NCBI GenBank assembly: GCA_029718625.1
Contig: CM056376.1
Location: 84,216,541 to 84,280,540, forward strand
Origin: Synaphobranchus kaupii
Lineage: Eukaryota > Chordata > Actinopteri > Anguilliformes > Synaphobranchidae
Reading direction: 5' to 3'
Length of the DNA: 64,000 nucleotides
Shown here: positions 1 to 12,139 of the stretch, piece after piece
Position numbering within the stretch: the first letter of the stretch is position 1
Layout: the number at the start of each line of letters is the position of its first letter
Translations under genes and position numbers: made by a program
The notes under the pieces: generated by a model
Told to the model about the DNA's origin: nothing
Databases searched by the model: none
The model's input: only the letters and a program-made list of their open reading frames with translations

Positions 1-77
1 TGCACGCACACGCGCACGCGCACGCTCACACACACATACACACACACACACAAAAATATATACAGTGTATATATATA
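1..77. repeat. CA-rich then TA-rich simple repeat
   Basis: CACACA and GCGCAC tracts pass into TATATA immediately before the terminal repeat of the Tc1-type element that starts at 78. TA is the target dinucleotide of that superfamily. Confidence 0.8.
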
Positions 78-915
78 CAGTTGAAGTCGGAAGTTTACAT
101 ACACTTAGGTTGAAGTCATTAAAACAAATTTTTAACCACTCCACAGATTTCATGTTAGCAAACTATAGTGTTGGCAAGTCAGTTAGGACATCTACTTTGT
201 GCATGACACAAGTCATTTTTCGAACAATTGTTTACAGATAGATTATTTCACTTTTAATTCACTATATCACAATTGCAGTGGGTCAGAAGTTTACATACAC
301 TAAGTTGACTGTGCCTTTAAATTGTTTATATTTCGTCGCATATTCTTTGCATGCCATGACTTCCTGATGTCTGTGACCCAACAACATCAAAAGACTCTTG
401 ATATCTTATTTTCTGGTACTGTTACAAGTGATACTATAAGGTCTTTGCATTTGAATGGATCTCTATGGGAATTGGGGGGTGGGACTAGATTTAGCTGTAC
501 ATTATGCTGGAACAGTATGGAATACATGATTGATAAAATGGCTGTAAGTCATCAAGGGTCTGAGGTATCAAACAAGCCTCAAACCCTCACTCTGCTGCCA
601 GATATGCAGTAGATATGGATGGATCACTTTAAGGGTTGTTTCTCCTGACAAATTTTCCTATTGAACTCTATGGAAAAATAAGTCAGGAGAGGAAACCATT
701 CAAGTTATCCATCCATATCTACTGTATTTCTGGCAGCAGAGTGATGATTTAAGGCTTGTTTGATACGTCAGACCCTTGATGACTTAGAGAGCCATTTAGC
801 CAACCATGTGTTTCCATACTGTTCCAGTGTAATTTACAGCTAAATCTAGTCCCACCCCCCAATTCCCATAGAGATCTAAACACTTAAAAAGTGTATGTAA
901 ACTTCCGACTTCAAC

Positions 916-917
<2 letters not shown>
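78..917. mobile_element. Sleeping Beauty-type Tc1 element, non-autonomous, with foldback core
   Basis: The left end starts CAGTTGAAGTCGGAAGTTTA and has the ~230-bp inverted-repeat arm of the Sleeping Beauty group, with the second direct repeat (GTGGGTCAGAAGTTTACATA) near 279-298. The right end keeps only about 30 bp of the matching arm, up to 917. No transposase is present; instead the interior is a large palindrome. Both ends abut (TA)n. It can only have moved with transposase supplied from elsewhere, such as the broken source-type copy at 16915-19436. Confidence 0.85.
346..872. repeat. Foldback (palindromic) core, copy 1
   Basis: The left arm (from about 346) and right arm (to about 872) are inverted copies meeting near 665. 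They share the segments around GGGACTAGATTTAGCTGTA at 480-500 and its reverse complement near 835-853, and the segment GTTTCTCCTGAC at 639-650, whose reverse complement survives in part at 681-697. The same core occurs at 12155-12590, 19560-20030 and 32380-32780. Confidence 0.8.

Positions 918-958
<41 letters not shown>
918..958. repeat. (TA)n microsatellite
   Basis: An uninterrupted TA tract flanks the right end of the Tc1-type element. Confidence 0.95.
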
Positions 959-962
<4 letters not shown>

Positions 963-2545
963 GTCTCCGCAGGCTAGGATTACCATGTCTAGGAAAATAG
1001 CTCTCATCCTTATTCATTTTCAAAGGAAAGAAATATTTCCTTCTGTTTTGTCAAGGGAAATAGTATCTTCTTACATTCATGAACACCATTCTTTAGCCAT
1101 AAAAATTAAAATAAGAGTAAGGATAAAGTATTTTATTTTTCAAATACTTTCCAAAATATACAGTATTTATTTTACTAAAATACTCACAATTTTCTTTGAA
1201 ACAACAAAGCCTATCAGAAGTAAAGATACAGGTTTAGAAACCATACACACAATTTAAAAATCACTTGACAGTACAATCTCTTTGCTATGTTACAGAGACA
1301 GACACACACAACAGTTTCTCCAAATATTTGAGCTTTTAGGGTGCATATAGAACAGTCATTCAGAGAGGTGCAGTGCTTATGGTGTATTTTGTTGTTTTAG
1401 TTTCATATTAACCACAAAACAGAATAAGTGCATATACAGTCAGTAAGCTTTACATGACTTTGTTGATCCGAGCTACATCTAAAGTGTGTAATGGGATTAG
1501 CATTATCTGGTGTTGTTTTGTGCAGCGTAGCCTACTAAAGAAGGGGAAGCTGGGGGCGAAGAGATTTTAGATAAACTGAATTCTTGCTGGAATCACTGGT
1601 CTACTTTTCAATGACTACAAACTTGGCAACATTTATGGTTGCTTTAGGGGACACAGAAGTCCAGACCACAAAACAGTAATTATTTGGAGACTGTAGCTTT
1701 CTAACAGAGGATGATTAATTATTTAATTAAATTCTGCTATACTGGACAAATTAAATGCTAAATAACATGTATATTTGGACTGAGCCACAACGAAGTTTCA
1801 AATGTCAGAAATGTAAATTTCGAGAATACCTTAAATTTAGGTTATATAGAAACAGACACACATTATAGAAAAAGATGAAAATGTAAAGTATTGCTCTGTT
1901 TCAATCTCAGAAGTTTGGAAGTATTGGAATGTCCATGCAGTAGCTCCAATGCAATCACACTAACCCTGCCATGAGTATAGGAACTATAGCAACTATGTCT
2001 ATACAAGCAATGTTTCTGCATGCAAAGTCTACCATCTACTAACATGCAAAAATAGCTGCTTCTAAAAAGGTTTTTGTGCTAAAATCTGTGTAGATGCATT
2101 CAAATTAAAATCTCACATCATTAGTGGACTATTAATTTTAAACTGGATATCTTGACATATTTATTTTATAAGCAGTATCTATTTGTTTTAATATAAAGCA
2201 CTTCAAATGTAATTTCCAAGATTGCAATTACACGTAAATAATTTATCAGCTCACTATTTAATTAAAAACACATACAATACATTGCAAATTAAAAATCATT
2301 TTATAATTAACATGAACTTTCCCATAAATAAACTCACAAGAACCTCACATTATCATTTTAACCATAATATAAGCTTATCACAGTAAGAAGGTTGGAAAAA
2401 ATATTATAACGGAAGACATCACTATCTATCTACATTTGAAATATTATTTACATGTTTGACATTCACTAAAGGAGTTTACATTCCAATGGAAGTACATATC
2501 TAGCAATACTGTATTCCATACATGTACGTACAATACATAATCAAT
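959..2545. other. AT-rich non-coding stretch
   Basis: No convincing exon, RNA gene or element end is visible on either strand. If the candidate exon at 2546-2747 is real, this would be its 3' untranslated region and flank (several TTTATT, i.e. AATAAA on the minus strand). Confidence 0.5.
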
Positions 2546-2747
2546 TTATATACGTAGATTAAATAGCACTCTATAGCACTTGCATTTAAATTCAAGATTA
2601 GTCTGTTTTTCTTTATGTTCTGCAGGCTGGGCTGTATAATCTTGTCTATACTCTGGTCTGGGTTCCATCAAAACTTGTCCTTGAAATTGATTTATGATTA
2701 AATGCAAGTGTCCGTTTGGTAACTGCTGAACTCGCTGAATTATGTTT
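2546..2747 (-). CDS. Candidate terminal exon, unknown product
   Basis: A textbook minus-strand acceptor (a pyrimidine tract ending TCTCTTTCAG, at 2748 and above) is followed by an open frame of 67 codons, phase 1, that ends in TAA at 2546-2548. The peptide begins NIIQRVQQLPNGHLHLI and continues hydrophilic, with EPRPEYRQDY near its middle and a KCKC motif near the end. The family is not recognised. The phase does not match the end of ccdc136 exon 7 (phase 0), so direct splicing from that gene would not work. No upstream exons were identified. It could belong to a neighbouring gene, be an alternative 3' end, or be chance. Confidence 0.35.
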
Positions 2748-3939
2748 CTGAAAGAGAAAAAATTACATGTGCATTTAAGTGTAAGGCAAAATTAAGGACA
2801 AATATTGATTTAATTCAGGCCTCTGTGACACATAGGTCACGGACAGATGACGGGGATGGTTGGTATTCTCTGTATGCTGGTCTAGAAGAGTTTACATTCT
2901 ACGACAAACCAACCTCAAATGATTTTGAACACTTGAAGAAAACAACCAGATATTTCATAATTAGGGCCTCAAAGCATAGGCCCAGTCATATATATCTGTC
3001 ATTCATATCCAACACACACAATCGACAGCTCAGTAAATCAGACTCAAAGTGTGGGAAAACTAAGATAATTGGGATTAGCCAAATATTTTTTCATAGCAAT
3101 TATAAAATGTGTAAAGGATTATGTCATTCCAGCCCAAGGGATTTTACAAGGGCATGCTTTATTCTTCATTATTGTCTTCAGTGTTGCTGGTTCCCTACTT
3201 CTTGACAAATGGTCTTCGCACAGCAAAAAATAACATTCTCACAGCTCTACAGTATCTTCACAGCACCATTATCACATCACCATGACGCCACTTGAATATT
3301 GTAACAATGTCATGAGTCAGCTGGGTGGTTCTTCCAACCTGTCTAAAACGCATCTCCGCCTCTAGACATTTTTGAGAAGAGGATGAGAGAAGGTGGCAGT
3401 TCAAGAGAGCCGTTACAATCAACACATCTGAGTGGTGAAAGTTATGTTTTTACACAGCTCTGTAATTTGTAACTATTGTAATAGCGAGTGCCACATTTTT
3501 CAAAGCCATTTGTATGGACTCAATGCTGTATTTTACAAACTGAAACAAGTATGTGATTGCGAGCAATCAATTCATAAATAGCTTGATGTCATCTCTGTTA
3601 GATGGTCATCTGCTACTCACAAAATAATAAAAGCATAATTATTGAAAGAATATGCTAAAAGGGTACAATTATCAGCAACTATTCAAACAATTCGTCAAAA
3701 AATAAAAATGAGAACTAAAAATAATTCTGTGCGTTATACAATAACTAAACAATAACTCTCTATAAATACACAGAATAGTTCCCTTTTATCAAAAGGCATG
3801 ATAGTATTTTTTGTCAATCAAATTACCATTTTCCAGTATTAAAATGTTTTGTAAATAATATTATTATAAGTACGCCTTTTTAGATGAGATACATGCAATT
3901 ACAAAAATATCTTTCTTTTTAATCACATGAAGTAAAATG

Positions 3940-3970
<31 letters not shown>

Positions 3971-6091
3971 ATTCATGTATTATACTTCAGCTGTTGTCAT
4001 ATTACTTGGTTGCTTTACTGACTCTTTTATCCATCCTGACTTATGTAGATCACATTTTCAAAAATTATGAATTTAGCTGGACATATAATTGTGTACTTTA
4101 ATTGGTTAACTGCAGTGCTCAGTTGTAGAGCCCTATCTGCACTTTTCTTTGAACATTTAAGCTCGATATTACCAGAGAAGTTCCTTAATTATCATGGTGT
4201 ACTACAACTTTTAGTATGTGGAGTATTCAGAATAATGTAAAATTATAGTTGATTGCCGCTGAGCATACATTTTACTCTATGCTTTCATTTCCTTTTTGTT
4301 ACACAGATAAGCCATCGCATACTGGCCAAGTATTGTACTGCATGCTAAAAAGAAGGGAAAATTTATTATTTTAAACATCCAACCGCTCATCTACAGTACA
4401 TGGCCATAAAGCTCAAGTTCGGTCTCAACTGACCATGAAATCTGGTTCCAATTAAAGTTCATCATTTGCATTTGCTCAGGGTGTGAATAATTTTAGTGGG
4501 CACTGTAGGCTATGGAAAGCAGCAAAAATACAGGTATTACTGAAGCAACACTTCTTTTGCTTTTGCACAGACAAACGTGTGCTCATGTTGACCTCCAATA
4601 AAAAATGGGTATGTTTTAAGACGACTGCATTGAGCATACATACTCCCCTTACACAGAAATACTTGCTGCTAATCATCTAATTAGTGAGATGAATGATCAA
4701 ATATAAAATGGCAGTTTAGTTCTTTGTTACTTTTCACAATAATACATGTCCAGCCTGGCATGACTGCCTAATATGAATCCGTACTTCCAAGACTATGAGC
4801 TGTGAAACTGGCTCTGCTATCAAATGAAAAATAGAAATACTCAATCACTTTAATAGGGGCCATTACACTAATGAAAACACATCCACACAATCCAAATAAT
4901 GAAAAGCTTCTAGAAATACAGAACATATCTTTTTGAGATAGACACAAGACATCACTGTGTGTCTTCGGCCTCTAGCCTGACCAACAGGTAAACACTTTTG
5001 GGAGCAATTCTTACTTTTAGAAACAACGTCAATTTAATCAAACGTCAACTTAATGAAAACGTGTTTTGAAAACCTCAGATTTCAGGGTGATCTATAATGG
5101 TGTCCTGTCATCGGTCCAATCAGCTAGGGAGGAATGTATGTGCGTGTAAGTGTGTGTTTTGTGGGGTGTAATTCAGTGCCTAGCAGCATTGCAGAAAACA
5201 CATCACTCAAGTCGAGTGTCCACTGAGAAACAGTGAAGAGAGAGAGAGCCCTGGGGATACAGTGGACACACTAGATAGGCACACTACCACAGAACATGCT
5301 AATGCATCCTGCACCAGATTGTATGTGACAAATAAGTTCACAACCTCGTCTCAAACACATCAAATTGAACTTCCAGAGCAATATTTATACATCAGCATTT
5401 TGTTTTACTGAAACTGTACAGAGCATGCACTAAATTAATACGAGTAAAAACTTCATGTTGTCATTCTTTCTAAAAATCAACGCAAGAAAAAGAAGGCATT
5501 CACAAGAGCAAAAAAATGTAAGAATAAATTATTGTATGACATCAGGGAGACAAGAGCAAGATTGAAGCAAGGGATTATTTAAAGCACAGGGTTCCCCTAT
5601 TTCCTCCTCAGGGATTTTATATCAGTGACAGGTTTAAAATTCCCCTTGCTTTCCCCTATAGGGTGAGCTCATCTGTTTTGGACTTGGCCTTGCCTCTGTG
5701 GTTAAATAAAAAAGCTCAGCGCATATTGATATGCGCAAATCATTGTTCCTTGTAAATCTCAGGGAACGCACGAGGCACATCGTCTTCGGCTGACAATACA
5801 CGCGACTGCAAATAAATCAGTAAGTAAAAGAATATAGCTGAGCAGCGCATCGTGAAAATACAAAGGAGAAATAAATACTGGGGGGGGGTCTCCCCGTCCC
5901 ATTGGTGGAGACCTGATGCACTGTTGTGTGAGCAGGAGTAAAAGAGTCAGAGAGGGAATGCGAGCAGTCAGTGAGGGAAGAGGATGCAGCTCTCTTTGAA
6001 TGGAACCACAGCATAGCAGAGCATGCATGTCCAGTAGCCTTCAGGCATCCGCTGTCCTGTTCCATATGGACCACACTGAATTTTAGTTTTT
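2748..6091. other. Non-coding stretch
   Basis: AT-rich DNA with a (TA)n tract at 3940-3966 and no recognisable exon or element. The part just left of 6301 is the 3' untranslated region of the distal ccdc136 last exon. Confidence 0.5.
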
Positions 6092-6097
6092 TTTATT
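6092..6097 (-). terminator. Polyadenylation signal AATAAA, distal ccdc136 end
   Basis: TTTATT on the plus strand is AATAAA on the minus strand, about 205 bases after the stop codon at 6301-6303. It is a plausible signal for transcripts that use the distal last exon. Confidence 0.45.
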
Positions 6098-6300
6098 TAT
6101 TTGCTTCAAGGGTTCCCCCCACTCCACAGAAGGAGGTGCCATCACTAGTGAACAGGCGTCTGGTTCCTGTTTAAAATGTGTACAGCTGCATGTGTGGACA
6201 CCATCTGCGGAGGTGTAATGGGTGGAGCTTCCGTGAGAGAGGGAATGGGAGTGAGGCGGGAGGGGCGTTTCATCACCGTGGGGCATACGTGGCTGGCTCC

Positions 6301-6393
6301 TCAGGACAAAGCTCTGGACAAACTGGGGACAATCAGCAACACAGCAGCTGCCATGGCAACCACCAGCACTGGAGTCCAGTCTCCCTCACACCC
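6301..6393 (-). CDS. ccdc136: ccdc136 alternative last exon (distal), membrane anchor
   Basis: A pyrimidine-rich acceptor (TTCTGCTGTCTTCAG) precedes a phase-0 frame of 30 residues ending in TGA at 6301. The peptide starts GCEGDWTP and then has a hydrophobic run of about 17 residues (VLVVAMAAAVLLIVPSL) followed by a short polar tail with one arginine. This is a tail-anchor design. As recalled, one form of human CCDC136 also ends with a tryptophan-proline-containing lead into an alanine/valine-rich membrane segment, so this may be the ancestral long-form end. Its frame joins cleanly to exon 7 (13968-14102). Whether it is used instead of the exon at 9952 cannot be told from sequence alone. Confidence 0.65.
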   Translation of the reverse strand, partial: GCEGDWTPVLVVAMAAAVLLIVPSLSRALS

Positions 6394-6577
6394 CTGAAGA
6401 CAGCAGAATCAGTGGTCAGAGGTCGCAAACACCCCACAAAACCCAGAGACAAATAGACATACAACTGTACACACAGCCCTCACACAAGCACTCACGCACA
6501 TAATTAAAAACCAGACACACGTACACACAGCTCGGTTACATTATTTGGAGCCTTGGGTTAAGATATTTTGCACTTAA

Positions 6578-7054
6578 AGGCATACTATGCAGGATTTACA
6601 CCTTGAAAATATTATAAAATAACCATTTTCAGTCATGTCTATGATGGACTGGCAATCTCTGTCTTTGCACACATTTGCCGAATCCGTGCTCCTCTGCCTG
6701 TATTTCTTCTTCTAAGATGTGTTTGGGATGTTTCTGGGTGTGATACTCTTTTCTGAATGGGGAAGGTTGGGCATAGCTACTGAGCCTGTGGGGTAGGATC
6801 AGGTTTCAGTGGAGGGTTTGTAGCTAGCTACTGCAATGGCAGAAGCGAAGAAGCTCGATGGCAACAGCTGGAGTTCACAGAGGGGGAAAAGCAACGCGGA
6901 GTTGGTGTGTTTTCTGCTGGACCTGTAAGTAACGTTACCACTAACTGTCCAGTTAACTACATCAGTAGTAGTGGGCGGGGTTGAGGATGGAGGAGAAGAC
7001 TTCTTTGACTGTAAACACAGGACCCCTGCAAGGCTAAAAATGCATAATATGCCT
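6578..7054. mobile_element. TTAA-flanked MITE
   Basis: TTAA at 6574-6577 and 7055-7058 flank a 477-bp unit whose ends are inverted repeats (AGGCATACTATGCAGG and, reversed, AGGCATATTATGCA). There is no coding capacity. The TTAA target points to the Kolobok or piggyBac type of transposon. A related unit lies at 29310-29688. Confidence 0.7.
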
Positions 7055-7058
7055 TTAA

Positions 7059-8321
7059 CACTGTGTTTATGTGAACAACAGTGATTCCAGAGAACGCCCA
7101 GTACGAACATCTCCACACGTTCAACTCAATGACAGTCTCTCACAAAAACAACATATCTCCTTTAATCCTACACGTTATTCCAAAGTCATTAATTGTTACC
7201 TTCATTCCAAAGACATCTTCACTTTCTAAACTTCATCTCTGCATTAACACTACCCAGTGTTTAGCAACAATTTGTGGGAAAGTGGGAGTTTGTTCCCGCA
7301 TTGAGCTTGCTGTTAGCTGGCACTCACTCTCAGCAACGTACTGAAGCCGAGTGTTGAATTATTCATTTTGGCTCAAACAGTACTTTCTACAATTTGGAGT
7401 GGGGCCATAAAAATGATTGCACATTGCCATGTTTTTCTGCAACTGAATGTGTCAGGCATGCGTGTGTTGGTCCAATAAATAACCACACATATTCCAATAC
7501 GTAACATGGCCACATTTACAATCTGTTGGGAGTAACACCTCTGTGAGTGTGGGGTTAATATCTGTATGTGTGTCATTAACGGGCCGTGCTAACCAACAAA
7601 TTTTCTGTCCCTATAAGGATATCTACGGATCCGTATCCATTTGTTTGGGTATAATTATATCAATATAACCTAGTGGATCATTAGAAGTCATACTCAGGTG
7701 ATGTGCTGGTGGGTGTAGTGCCCTGTGCCCACATGGTTGGGGAGGGAATGGGGTCCTTGGCTTAACTGGTATTTCCTCATTTGATTCCAGTTTTCACACT
7801 GGTGAACAGCGGGTTGCTTTCCATGTGCTCTATACAAATGTATTTTGCTTTCTCACCTTTTTTTGTTGCAACAGCTGCATGTCTGTTCTCCAGGTTTCTA
7901 CGATTGCACCGCGGTTTCATGGAGAAAATAAAAGCGACGCCAACACTGACATGACATTTTACGAGTGTCTAGGAACTATGGGACATGTAGGAGTGTGTAA
8001 GGGACTGTTGCCAAGTATAAGGGGGAAAGGAGCTAATTTATGAGAATGCCATTGCATTATAAATTATTTTTCGATATCTAGGCATTAACTTGTGGCTTTC
8101 CCTTATCTTTAAAAAGCAGTTTAAAAAAGTCAGGGTTTTAAATGTTTTATTTCATAATAAATCCGTATTCCTGTTTTTACCTAGGTGGAGAAAAATTGAA
8201 TATTCCAGGGTACTAAAAGGGCATCTACCATTGGGTATGGGGGTTATGTTTTTTATAATTCTTTTGGCGCAAAGGGGTTTTTATAAAATGGTCTTACGAT
8301 ACGCAGATACGCCACTTTATA
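7059..8321. other. Intron, nothing recognised
   Basis: Unique-looking sequence between the two alternative last exons. No exon with credible splice sites and no element termini were found. Confidence 0.5.
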
Positions 8322-8758
8322 CACTGCCTGGCCAAAAAAAAGTCGCCGTTGCACTCGTCATGCATAGTGCCCACTATAGTGTGCCTCTGGAGGCAGTGTT
8401 ATGATCTGGGGTTGCTTCAATTGGTCAGGTCTAGGCTCAGCAACGTTATGCAGCGATAAAATTAAGTCAGCTGAGTACCTGAATGTACTGAATGACCAGG
8501 TTATCCCATCAATGGGCACGACAATGCCAAGATTCATCGGACTCAAACTGTGAAAGAGTGGTTCAGGGAGTGGTTCGACTCTCCTGTCGTCAATACAAGA
8601 TCTCGGCCAAAAATTAATGCAACTCTGGACAGAAATAAATGTTGTGACGTTGCATAAGGTTGTTGTAACAATGCCACGATTAATGCGCGCCACAATCAAA
8701 GCTAAAGGCAGTCCAACAAAATATTAGAGTGTGCAACTTTTTTTTTGGCCAGGCAGTG
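8322..8758 (+). mobile_element. Internally deleted Tc1-like element, copy A
   Basis: Inverted termini CACTGCCTGGCCAAAAAAA and its reverse complement are flanked by TA. The interior keeps only part of the catalytic half of a Tc1 transposase, starting near the [13 protein letters not shown] motif and broken by frameshifts; the DNA-binding N-terminal half is gone. This copy also lacks about 50 bp present at 21216-21760. Confidence 0.85.
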
Positions 8759-9890
8759 TATAAGTAACTTTTTTTGGTCCCAGTTATTTTTATAAATCAA
8801 GTAAGTACAAATTGGAAAATTATTTTAAGATTACATTTAAGATTAACTCAAAGAGCATTTTTATAAATGAGGCCCCAGGACTATGATGGCAAGTCATTTT
8901 ATTTCTACTTTTTCTTCCTTTTTGATCGATTTAATATTTTTTGGACACATTGCAAATAATTGTACTTTTGGTGTGGATCAATGAAAAGCTCTGGCAAAGC
9001 GGGTGTCTTGTATGTGTGATACATTTCAAATTGCACACCCAATATGTTTTGTTTCCTGCTGTCATAATTGTCATTCATTTCAATGGGGTCCCATTTAGAC
9101 AGAACAAAGTACTTAGGAGAAATACAAATACAAGGAGGAGGAGTCGTTGTTTGTGACTTTTTCCTTCAATGCGAAACTTCATCTTCATCTTTCTGTTTTG
9201 CCTCTGCATTTTCCTCATTAGATTTATAAGTAATCTCTCTGCAGGGTTTAACTAATGGTCTGTTTCACCCCATTTGGGGCTAGTATTACAGAGGCAGAAA
9301 ACCTAAGACACGTATACTGCAGTGAAAACCAGCACTGCAATGAATGATTTATGACAGGCAAGGGGCTCTTTCCGGTAGCACATAACATTCAGAGCTAAGA
9401 ATAAGATATCTACAAATGTAAAACCATACCACAGATTCTACAAACGGGGAAATGCACAGAATGTTGACTTCCCTCATTTACTTAAAACATGCCTGTGTGT
9501 CTTATCAGAATGGGATTTAAACTTGTGTAGTCATATACATTTATGTATTGAAACAGACCAGACAGCAGTATGCTGACTGACGTATCTGCAAATGTACTCA
9601 CAGCTATATGCAAATGTGATGTGTAACTACAATGTAAGTATGCCTGTTACACAGTACATATCTACAGTCCGTGTAATTAAATATGCTGTCTTCTACCCCA
9701 GCTTAATCTAAATCAAACCCAGCCCCTACTCTATATGTAATAATACAAGCTCTATAACATTGTTTACATCAATAACTGGCTACTTATATATGTACTGTAA
9801 TTACTTTGTAGTTCCCCAGTTATAAGGGTTGTAATTTCAGCATTGCTTCTGATACTCAGAAAGGCTGTCATTAAGGGGATGGATCTTTTC
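8759..9890. other. Intron / 3' flank, nothing recognised
   Basis: No exon or element was identified. The rightmost part is the presumed 3' untranslated region of the last exon at 9952. Confidence 0.5.
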
Positions 9891-9896
9891 TTTATT
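9891..9896 (-). terminator. Polyadenylation signal AATAAA, proximal ccdc136 end
   Basis: AATAAA on the minus strand lies 55 bases after the TAG stop at 9952-9954, giving the proximal last exon its own possible 3' end. Confidence 0.45.
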
Positions 9897-9951
9897 TGAG
9901 TCCCTGGTCTTCTGGGAAGATGAATAAAGGCATACTCATACCTTTTCCTCT

Positions 9952-10056
9952 CTACGATGAGAGCTCCGACCACCAACACCAAATCAGGGCCACTATTACA
10001 ATCATTCCTATGAAGGGGATGGAGAGAACAGGGGGCTCAGACGAGGGAGTGGAGTT
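9952..10056 (-). CDS. ccdc136: ccdc136 alternative last exon (proximal), membrane anchor
   Basis: The acceptor CCTTGTTTTTCCTCAG is strong and the frame is phase 0, ending in TAG after 34 residues. The peptide begins NSTPSSEPPVLS and continues with a hydrophobic segment IPFIGMIVIVALIWCWW, then a short polar tail SELSS. This matches the recalled C-terminal type of the short CCDC136 form (a membrane segment ending LWCWW followed by a short acidic/serine tail). It predicts a cytosolic coiled coil anchored by its extreme C-terminus. Joined to exon 7 it gives a 472-residue protein. A GTATGA sequence soon after the stop could serve as a donor but is not needed. Confidence 0.75.
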   Translation of the reverse strand, partial: NSTPSSEPPVLSIPFIGMIVIVALIWCWWSELSS

Positions 10057-10082
10057 CTGAGGAAAAACAAGGGATTGTGGAG

Positions 10083-10128
10083 GATGGAGAAAGGAGGAGG
10101 AGGAGGAGGAAAAGGAGGAGGAGGAGGT
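10083..10128. repeat. GGA-rich purine tract
   Basis: An almost pure GGA/GAG run on the plus strand just upstream of the proximal last exon; simple sequence within the intron. Confidence 0.7.
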
Positions 10129-10286
10129 GAGAAAATAAAAAAAATTAAAAAGGCAAGAGCGTAAAAGACAAAAAAAGAAACAATTACATATGGAATGGTA
10201 GGTATATAGATAGAGTAATAGATAAATAAAATATGATCAGGTAAATAAGTAGATAAAAGTATGTAAACAATAGATAAAGGAATGAT

Positions 10287-10352
<66 letters not shown>
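10287..10352. repeat. (GATA)n microsatellite
   Basis: About 16 perfect tetranucleotide units; likely length-polymorphic. Confidence 0.95.
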
Positions 10353-10354
<2 letters not shown>

Positions 10355-11704
10355 CATAATAATTATCATATTGGTTGAGTTTTCATACAAAGTGGATGAC
10401 AAGGTCAGTGTTGTGGGGTATAAATACATAAATGCATAAACACAAATGGGTATATGATATAAAAATACAAAATAATGGAACGAGAGACAATGTAAGGAGG
10501 GGAGAAACAGAAAGACTGTGATTAGGACAGCTCCAAAGATTTGTAATGACAAGATGGGAACCTATGCTGTTTTAACTTTATTTCCATCTTCAGCCCTCTG
10601 CTTCCAGGAATTCCAACATGAAATGTGCCATTTGTGTTGGCATGGTAGCACAGTTCTTGTGGTCTTCAAGAAAGCATCTCCCTATAGAACGTTTAAGGTT
10701 TCCGGCTCATAGAGAGGACAGAAGCAACAGCCAAGGTTTCCATCTTGCCATTAAAGAATCTCTGACCACACCAACCAGGGTCCCCCTCCCAGCTGAAGCT
10801 CACATTTGCTGGTAAAGTGTGATGTCAGGTTCCCTAGCAACGGCACCTTCGGATCCAATCCAAAATGTTAATTCTGACAGAAAAACCCTAATTAAGCTTT
10901 TGAAAACCATGTACCATTCTCACCTATACCATATTCCAAGACTTCTATCCCATTTCACTAGAGTGCTATGCTCAAACTGCAATAACTAGGTCTGTGCTAC
11001 AGAAAAGACTGCCTCATTAGCTGCTTCAGGACCTAATATTTAAACTTCAACTTCAACTGTTAGTTACCATATTAATTTAGCTGACATATCATTTTCAAGA
11101 CAAAATACAGCAAATTTGAAGGAAATGCATGTTTGTGTTATAACAGGTACATAACAGATGAATACATAAACATTCAAATACTTCTCGTCTGAAGTACATT
11201 TTTATTCATCTTTTCATAATCTAAAGTTTATCAACAACTTTGTAGATAATTATTGAACACACATTTTAATGTCCTGTCCCTCATCAGCATGTATCTTTCT
11301 TTTGAATTATGCATATGCAAACAGCACTTTTGCTCCCGTAGAGAAAGTATGTTATGTATGTTATTTCAGTTCGGATCCCAAGAAGTAGTTGTCTTGCCTG
11401 TTGCTAGGATAATGACAAAAGCACTTACCAGCATATTAGCTGAGGCCCCTCCTCTCAGCCAGAAGAACCCTGGGAGAAGAGGTCTGTAGTGGTGTGGGGG
11501 ATGGGCTAATCACAAATTAATCTAAAGCTATGGGGGACAGATGAGTGACGTGGTACAGGTGTGAAACCAGACAGCCACATTCACAGTCACATTCAACATG
11601 TGTTTGGCCCTTATTCTATGTTCTCTTCTTATTATGTAATTCGACTGCTAGAATCCTCATTGGTAGTTTGTGTGGTCCTACTAAATATGAAGTTCACAAT
11701 ATAC
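10353..11704. other. Intron, one weak exon candidate
   Basis: Apart from a 42-base segment near 11435-11476 with good-looking minus-strand splice signals but incompatible phase, nothing was recognised. Confidence 0.45.
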
Positions 11705-11712
11705 ACTATAAG

Positions 11713-11898
11713 CAGAGGTGTATAATCCAGGGGTCAGAAAGTAAAAGTCCTGCCATGTGTTTCTTCCACCCATTGACTCAGCCAGCTGATTTCACTAATT
11801 AGTTCCACCTCCTGGCTGAGGAATTAATTTGCTAATTAGCAAATCTAGGTGACTGGAACAAAATACTTTACTTTCTGAACCTGGATTATACACCTCTG
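11713..11898. mobile_element. hAT-like MITE
   Basis: A 186-bp unit with inverted ends CAGAGGTGTATAATCCAGG, and 8-bp flanks ACTATAAG and ACTGTAAG (7 of 8 identical). An 8-bp duplication and CAGAGGTG ends are typical of hAT elements. It has no coding capacity. Confidence 0.8.
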
Positions 11899-12139
11899 AC
11901 TGTAAGTATGGTTACATGATCTGTAAATATATATTGCTGGCCAGTAATAAATGGGGTTCACTAATTTGTAATTAGGCATTACCTCACAAACCTTAACCAT
12001 GATCTTTCTTTTTGCTATTGTTGCAACTAGTGGAAGCACCTAACGTGGATGTAGTACCATGCAAAATTCAAAAATGTCAAAATGTATTAACTTTTTTTAT
12101 TTACGTTTATTATCAAATATTTATTCAAAAATGTATATA

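Noticed and set aside
5759..6286. Overlapping frames of 67-89 codons on both strands
   Set aside because: No splice context, no family resemblance and mutually overlapping; treated as 3' flank of ccdc136.
11435..11476. A 42-base minus-strand segment with a good acceptor (CTTCTCCCAG) and donor (GTAAGTGC)
   Set aside because: Only a phase that exon 7 does not supply keeps it open (FFWLRGGASANML); the phase-compatible reading stops after four codons, so it is not placed in ccdc136.
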